Assembly (NCBI GenBank): GCA_947626675.1
Contig: CANQTC010000008.1
Location: forward strand, 1 to 64,000
Direction of reading: 5' to 3'
Source of the DNA: an uncultured Coprococcus sp.
GTDB taxonomy: Bacteria > Bacillota > Clostridia > Lachnospirales > Lachnospiraceae
DNA length: 64,000 nucleotides
The first letter of the stretch is position 1. Every line of letters begins with the position of its first letter. The position numbers were made by a program, and so were the translations under genes. The notes beneath the pieces are model-generated. The model made no database searches. It saw nothing but the letters and a program-made list of their open reading frames with translations, and was not told the origin of the DNA. Positions 59,713 to 64,000 of this stretch are shown here, one piece after another.

Positions 59713-61131
59713 ATGAAGATTAAGAAAGTAACTGCTGTTGCTATGGCGGCAGCAATGGCGATGTCTATGGCTGCTTGTGGAAATGATAATTCAGCTACTA
59801 CGGATACAGGTGCTTCTACAACGTCAGAAGCAAAAAGTGATGAACCAAAGGAACTTACTTATGATGCAATAAGGCTTGGTGAGGACTATACAGATATAAA
59901 GACTACAATTAAAGTTCTGACACAGAGAACAGATATGTTAAAGGATGATTATGCAGGTGATAACTATGCGGATTACGTTGAGCGGTTTAATAAAGTATAT
60001 CCGAACATTACTGTTGAATTTGAAGGAATTGATGATTATGATAAAGTCGCTGCAGAACGGGTAAAAGAAGGTGACTGGGGGGACATTATGATGATACCTT
60101 CACTTGAAAAGGAAGAGTACGCATCCTATTTCCTGCCATATGGTGACCTTACGATTATGAGCAGCCAGATTAAATTCACTGATGAGTATGCATATAATAA
60201 TCAGGTTTATGGGATTCCGTCAAAGGCAAATGTAAACGGTATTGTCTATAATAAGAAAGTATTTGAAGAAGCAGGCGTTACGGAGATACCGAAAACACCG
60301 GATGAATTTATTGCTGCACTTCAGAAAATCAAGGACAGTACAGATGCAGTTCCGCTTTATACGAACTATGCTGCAGGCTGGACACTGGAACAGTGGGAAG
60401 CCCATATAGGAGGAACTGCAACAGGAAAAGCGGAATATATGAATCATGTTCTTGGACATACAGCAGCGCCATTTGCAAATCCGGGAGATGGTACAGGTCC
60501 ATATAATGTTTATAAGATTCTTTATGATGCTGTGGCAAATGGTTTGACGGAGAAAGATTATAAAACAACAGACTGGGAAGCCAGCAAAAAGATGATTAAT
60601 GATGGTGATATCGGCTGTATGGTGCTTGGCTCTTGGGCATTTTCACAGGTAGAAAATGCAGGCCCTAATCATGATGATATCGGTTATATGCCATTCCCGA
60701 TTACTGTAAATGGAAAACAGTATGCATCGGCAGGTGCAGATTATGGCTATGCAATCAATGCAAAATCATCCGATGATAACAAAGCTGCCGCTATGGTATT
60801 TGTTAAGTGGCTGACAACCGAGTCCAAATATGCATATAATGAAGGCGGTATTCCTGTTGCACTTTCAGATTCTGAATGGCCTGATATATACGAAGTATTT
60901 GGCAGTGTACAGCTTGTAATAGATGACAAGCCGCTTCCGGAAGAAGCCGGTTTGAATGATAAGTTAAATGCTGATTCCGGGCTTAAGCTGAATGCTGGTG
61001 GTGGAGATAAGCTGAAGGCTCTCGTTGAGGCTGCCGCATCAGGAAGCAAGAGCTTTGATGATATTATGGCAGACTGGAATACGAAATGGTCAGATGCACA
61101 GAAGAAAAATAATATAGAGCAGACATATTAA
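59713..61131 (+). CDS. extracellular solute-binding lipoprotein, family 1 (sugar type), orphan
   Basis: A 472-residue lipoprotein with signal peptide and lipobox MAAC (C22). The mature part has the family 1 sugar-binding pattern: YADYVERFNKVYPNITVEFEGIDDYDKVAAERV, YGIPSKANVNGIVYNKKVFEEAGV..PKTPDEFIAALQKIKD, GDIGCMVLGSWAFSQVENAG, VKWLTTESKYAYNEGGIPV. Such proteins feed MalFG-type importers, but no permease or ATPase gene lies beside it and a terminator follows at once. It must use a transporter encoded elsewhere or act as a sensor. GGAGGT precedes the ATG. Confidence 0.9.
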   Translation: MKIKKVTAVAMAAAMAMSMAACGNDNSATTDTGASTTSEAKSDEPKELTYDAIRLGEDYTDIKTTIKVLTQRTDMLKDDYAGDNYADYVERFNKVYPNITVEFEGIDDYDKVAAERVKEGDWGDIMMIPSLEKEEYASYFLPYGDLTIMSSQIKFTDEYAYNNQVYGIPSKANVNGIVYNKKVFEEAGVTEIPKTPDEFIAALQKIKDSTDAVPLYTNYAAGWTLEQWEAHIGGTATGKAEYMNHVLGHTAAPFANPGDGTGPYNVYKILYDAVANGLTEKDYKTTDWEASKKMINDGDIGCMVLGSWAFSQVENAGPNHDDIGYMPFPITVNGKQYASAGADYGYAINAKSSDDNKAAAMVFVKWLTTESKYAYNEGGIPVALSDSEWPDIYEVFGSVQLVIDDKPLPEEAGLNDKLNADSGLKLNAGGGDKLKALVEAAASGSKSFDDIMADWNTKWSDAQKKNNIEQTY

Positions 61132-61141
61132 TGAAAAGAAC

Positions 61142-61176
61142 AAATGGGTACTTTCGACAGGAAAGTACCCATTTTT
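61142..61176 (+). terminator. terminator of the sugar-binding lipoprotein gene
   Basis: AAATGGGTACTTTC (61142-61155) pairs perfectly with GAAAGTACCCATTT (61161-61174) and T bases follow. It lies between convergent genes and may act on both strands. Confidence 0.92.
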
Positions 61177-61211
61177 AGGTTTTGTTCAGGTTTCACTGTG
61201 AAACGGTTATG

Positions 61212-62075
61212 TTATAAGCACCATCTTCCTGATGCACCACATGGAAGTACAAGACCTGATTCGGTGCAAGGTAATCCGATTTCATCAGAAATAACGGTTC
61301 CGCCAAAATGTGTTTTTATTTCTGTAGAAATCATGTATGTCAGTACAGCGGGCTGTAATCCTGTGGTATATGAATTGACGAGGAAAAATAAAGGCTCATC
61401 ACAGAGTATCTGGCTGCACAGTTTGATAAAAGGATGGATTTTTTCCTCTATTTTCCATATTTCACCTTTAGGGCCTCTGCCATAAGAAGGCGGGTCCATG
61501 ATAATTGCATCATATTTATTGCCACGACGTATTTCCCGTTCAACGAATTTTACACAGTCGTCAACAATCCAACGGATTGGCGCATCTGCAAGACCGGATG
61601 ATGCAGCATTTTCCTTTGCCCATGTAACCATGCCCTTTGAAGCATCCACATGTGTTACTGCTGCGCCTGCTTTGGCAGCGGCACAGGTAGCGCCTCCGGT
61701 ATAGGCAAATAGATTCAGGACTTTGATGGTTTCCTTTTTAGAATCCTTAATAAGGCCGGAAAACCAATCCCAGTTTGCAGCCTGTTCGGGGAAAAGTCCT
61801 GTATGTTTGAAGCTGAAAGGCTTCAGATTAAATGTTAAATCGTTATATTGGATGGACCATTGCTGTGGAAGATTGAAAAATTCCCATTCGCCGCCGCCCT
61901 TATTGCTGCGGTGGTAATGTCCGTTCAGCTTATTCCAGTTTTTATTCTTTTTTGGGGTACTCCATAATACCTGAGGGTCAGGACGGAGCAGTATATATGT
62001 TCCCCAACGCTCCAGCTTTTCGCCCTCAGAGCAATCTATTATTTCATAATCCTTCCAGCCATCTGCAATCCACAT
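61212..62075 (-). CDS. class I SAM-dependent methyltransferase (rRNA-methyltransferase-like, PF10672 type)
   Basis: A 287-residue methyltransferase related to RlmI/RlmK-type 23S rRNA cytosine methyltransferases. It shows the SAM motif VLNLFAYTGGATCAAAKAGAAVTHVDASKGMVTWAKEN near 118-155, IRWIVDDCVKFV, and the catalytic DPPSYGRGPKGEIWKIEE. The N-terminus (DYEIIDCSEGEKLERWGTYILLRPDPQVLW) is typical of the short Firmicutes form without a PUA domain. The exact target is not readable from sequence. It is a single minus-strand gene. Confidence 0.87.
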   Translation of the reverse strand: MWIADGWKDYEIIDCSEGEKLERWGTYILLRPDPQVLWSTPKKNKNWNKLNGHYHRSNKGGGEWEFFNLPQQWSIQYNDLTFNLKPFSFKHTGLFPEQAANWDWFSGLIKDSKKETIKVLNLFAYTGGATCAAAKAGAAVTHVDASKGMVTWAKENAASSGLADAPIRWIVDDCVKFVEREIRRGNKYDAIIMDPPSYGRGPKGEIWKIEEKIHPFIKLCSQILCDEPLFFLVNSYTTGLQPAVLTYMISTEIKTHFGGTVISDEIGLPCTESGLVLPCGASGRWCL

Positions 62076-62269
62076 AATATTATCTAAAGCTCCTTGTCAT
62101 GTATAGTCGGTGATTCTGTACCGATATTCTGAAGCTTATTATACAGAGTATCCGTATTGATATCAACACTATATTTATGTTTATATTTATTAAGTTGACA
62201 CAGGAATGATGATATTGTTAATGTATAGTGGTAAATAGATGAATAGTATAATAAACGAGGGAGTCAGAT

Positions 62270-63259
62270 ATGCAGGTAAAGACAGAAATTACAAGTGAAG
62301 AATTGCAAAGGGCAATGGGAATTATAACTAAAATAAACAACTATTATAATAGCAAGGTGGTCGGACAGCCATTTCTCGGCTTTGCAATTCTTGTTGCAAT
62401 GATGACAAATGGACACATACTTCTCGAATCCGTACCGGGGCTTGCAAAGACTACGGCGGCAAAGGTACTGACAGACGCTGTAAATGGAACATTTTCCAGA
62501 ATCCAGTGTACTCCGGATCTTTTACCAAGTGATATCATCGGTACGCAGACATATAATATGGCTACAAATTCTTTTGAGAATAAGCTTGGCCCTGTATATG
62601 CCAACTTTGTACTCTTAGATGAGATTAACCGTTCCAGTGCAAAGACGCAGAGTGCCATGCTTGAGGCGATGCAGGAGCATAAAATCAGCATCGGCGGACA
62701 GACTTATGATTTGCCGGATGTATTTGTGGTAATTGCAACGCAAAATCCGATTGAGCAGGAAGGTACATATATTTTGTCAGAAGCCCAGCTGGATAGATTT
62801 TTACTGAAAGTTAAATTGGCATATCCCAATCCGTCTGATGAAATGGAGATATTAAACCGAATAGAGGCGGATGTATTTACAGAAAATCATGCCGTTGCAT
62901 CCGTTGAAGATATGATTTTCCTTCAAAATCTGTGCAGGAAAGTCTATATTGACCCGACTATCAAAAAATATATTGTTGATATCGTTCAGGCATCAAGAAA
63001 TACAGATAAGATTTTAAGACCTGAACTGGCTCAATATGTTTCTATGGGTGCCAGTACGAGAGCTGCAATTTCATTTATGGAGGTTGCAAAAGCAGTCGCT
63101 TTATTTGCCGGAAGAACGTACTGCATACCGGATGATGTGAAGAATATGCGTCATGTTGTATTAAGACATAGAATTATGCTGAACTTTGCAGCTATGGCTG
63201 ATGGTATTAGTGAGGAAAGCATTATCGATGCGATTATAGGAGCTGTAAAGACACCATGA
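62270..63259 (+). CDS. MoxR-family AAA+ ATPase
   Basis: A 329-residue AAA+ chaperone-like ATPase. Walker A is ESVPGLAKTTAAK near residue 48, Walker B FVLLDEINRSSAKTQSAMLEAMQE, sensor 1 VVIATQNPIEQEGTY, sensor 2 region GASTRAAISFMEVAKA. It normally acts with DUF58 and VWA proteins in maturing protein complexes or wall processes. The DUF58 gene overlaps its stop (ATGA), the conserved arrangement. AACGAGGGAG precedes the ATG. A TTGACA at 62195-62200 may be part of its promoter, but the -10 is unclear. Confidence 0.94.
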   Translation: MQVKTEITSEELQRAMGIITKINNYYNSKVVGQPFLGFAILVAMMTNGHILLESVPGLAKTTAAKVLTDAVNGTFSRIQCTPDLLPSDIIGTQTYNMATNSFENKLGPVYANFVLLDEINRSSAKTQSAMLEAMQEHKISIGGQTYDLPDVFVVIATQNPIEQEGTYILSEAQLDRFLLKVKLAYPNPSDEMEILNRIEADVFTENHAVASVEDMIFLQNLCRKVYIDPTIKKYIVDIVQASRNTDKILRPELAQYVSMGASTRAAISFMEVAKAVALFAGRTYCIPDDVKNMRHVVLRHRIMLNFAAMADGISEESIIDAIIGAVKTP

Positions 63260-64000
63260 GAATGAAATATATTTCAAAAATTCAGTCAGGCCTTACGCGG
63301 TGCAGTACCATATATACCAATAAAGCAACATCGAGAATTCTTGATGGCTCATACAATTCAATTTATAAGGGAAGAAGTATGAACTTTGATGAGCTGAGGG
63401 AATATGTTGTAGGAGATGAAATAAAGGATATAGACTGGAAAGCGTCTGCAAGAAACCAGCGGTTGCTTGTCAAACAATATATTGCTGAAAAAAAGCATAA
63501 TATTATGCTTGTAATGGATACAAACAGAAGGATGCTTGCATATTCAAACCAGTTGCAGGAGAAAAGGGAAGTCGCATTGATGTGCGCGGGTACGCTTGCT
63601 TATCTTGTAAACAGAAATGGGGACTATGTCAGCGCGACATATGCAACAGAAAAATCAATCAATCATTTTCCGTTTAAAATGGGACTGATGAATATCGAGG
63701 AGATTCTTACCCATTATGACAGAAAAGTGACGATGGAAAATCAATCGAATATCAATGCGCCTCTTGATTATATTATCCGTCATTTTAAAAGAAGAATGGT
63801 GATACTTGTTGTTACGGATATAGAGGGAATCCGGGGGATTCCTGATGCAACCTTGAAGGAGCTTCTTACAATGAACGATATCTTGTTTGTCAATGTTGGC
63901 GATGCTGACACAAGCGGCAGGAATGTATATGATATTGACAGTGAGTGTTATCTGCCGGAATATTTTACAATGGATAAAAAACTTGCAAAGCTGGAGATGA
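63256..64000 (+). CDS. DUF58 domain protein, 3' end outside window
   Basis: The frame opens at the ATG overlapping the moxR stop (63256; an ATG at 63262 is also possible) and stays open to the window end, giving 248 codons. The DUF58 signature is visible: GRSMNFDELREYVVGDEIKDIDWKASARNQRLLVKQYIAEKKHNIMLVMDTNRRM, followed by a VWA-like fold (VILVVTDIEGIRGIP). It lacks the two N-terminal membrane helices of long DUF58 proteins, so it is the short soluble type. It is a partner of MoxR. Confidence 0.92.
   Translation, partial: MRMKYISKIQSGLTRCSTIYTNKATSRILDGSYNSIYKGRSMNFDELREYVVGDEIKDIDWKASARNQRLLVKQYIAEKKHNIMLVMDTNRRMLAYSNQLQEKREVALMCAGTLAYLVNRNGDYVSATYATEKSINHFPFKMGLMNIEEILTHYDRKVTMENQSNINAPLDYIIRHFKRRMVILVVTDIEGIRGIPDATLKELLTMNDILFVNVGDADTSGRNVYDIDSECYLPEYFTMDKKLAKLEM

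Noticed and set aside
61144-61917. Plus-strand frames opposite the methyltransferase gene
   Set aside because: Antisense shadows of a clearly recognisable minus-strand methyltransferase.

Overview
The window looks like a chromosomal segment of a low-GC, Gram-positive, anaerobic gut Clostridium, most likely of the family Lachnospiraceae (Coprococcus/Roseburia/Butyrivibrio-like). This is inferred from AT-rich codon use, strong AGGAGG ribosome sites, Firmicutes-type sigma-A promoters, LPXTG-like surface proteins with PST-rich stalks, CmpB/DUF-type membrane proteins, MocR regulators and Pst/PhoPR genes of clostridial type. The species is not determined. I see no rRNA, phage, insertion sequence or CRISPR array. 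One tRNA-Pro(CGG) is present on the minus strand.

Layout. 0-2.8 kb: two nearly identical wall-anchored adhesin genes in tandem (the first truncated by the window edge). 2.8-7 kb: a CmpB-like membrane protein, then pdxS-pdxT (PLP synthesis) and eno. 7.1-12 kb: ahpC with an AhpF-like reductase whose domains are in inverted order, a MocR regulator, a cupin and an unknown membrane protein. 12-16 kb: tRNA-Pro, an alpha/beta hydrolase, and an MBOAT acyltransferase plus SGNH-hydrolase pair that probably acylates an exported glycan. 16.3-21.6 kb: a three-gene ABC-2 exporter behind a perfect-consensus promoter, and a coiled-coil plus VWA-domain gene pair.

21.7-28.2 kb is the most interesting part. 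A short unannotated leader ORF with 7 Cys and 8 Met codons (four Cys in a row) sits between a strong promoter with an inverted repeat at the start site and a rho-independent terminator. Behind the terminator lies an operon with an amino-acid (cystine-type) binding lipoprotein, two glutathionyl-hydroquinone-reductase-like GST proteins, a GNAT acetyltransferase, an ABC permease, an ABC ATPase and a PepT-like metallopeptidase. I read this as a cysteine-attenuated operon for uptake and salvage of modified cysteine compounds.

28-38 kb: a DUF4037 nucleotidyltransferase-like gene, a DHH phosphoesterase-like gene, a membrane-anchored protein with a possible BECR-type nuclease domain, a SulP anion transporter, a membrane protein/XRE pair, NAD synthetase and a NatAB-like exporter. 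38-42.4 kb: a MarR regulator and a 1,199-residue NRPS-like protein (A-PCP-C plus a remnant A tail), both preceded by the same TTTCG-N5-CGAAA palindrome. 42.5-46 kb: a two-component/ABC module of antimicrobial-peptide-resistance type with three direct repeats at the ABC promoter. 46-55 kb: a complete phosphate regulon (a circularly permuted PstS, PstC, PstA, PstB, PhoU, NptA-like Na/Pi cotransporter, PhoP, PhoR) whose two promoters share one Pho-box layout. 55-64 kb: a cytoplasmic ParB-like/BMP fusion, a metallophosphoesterase, citrate synthase, an orphan sugar-binding lipoprotein, an rRNA methyltransferase-like protein, and MoxR with DUF58 running off the window end.
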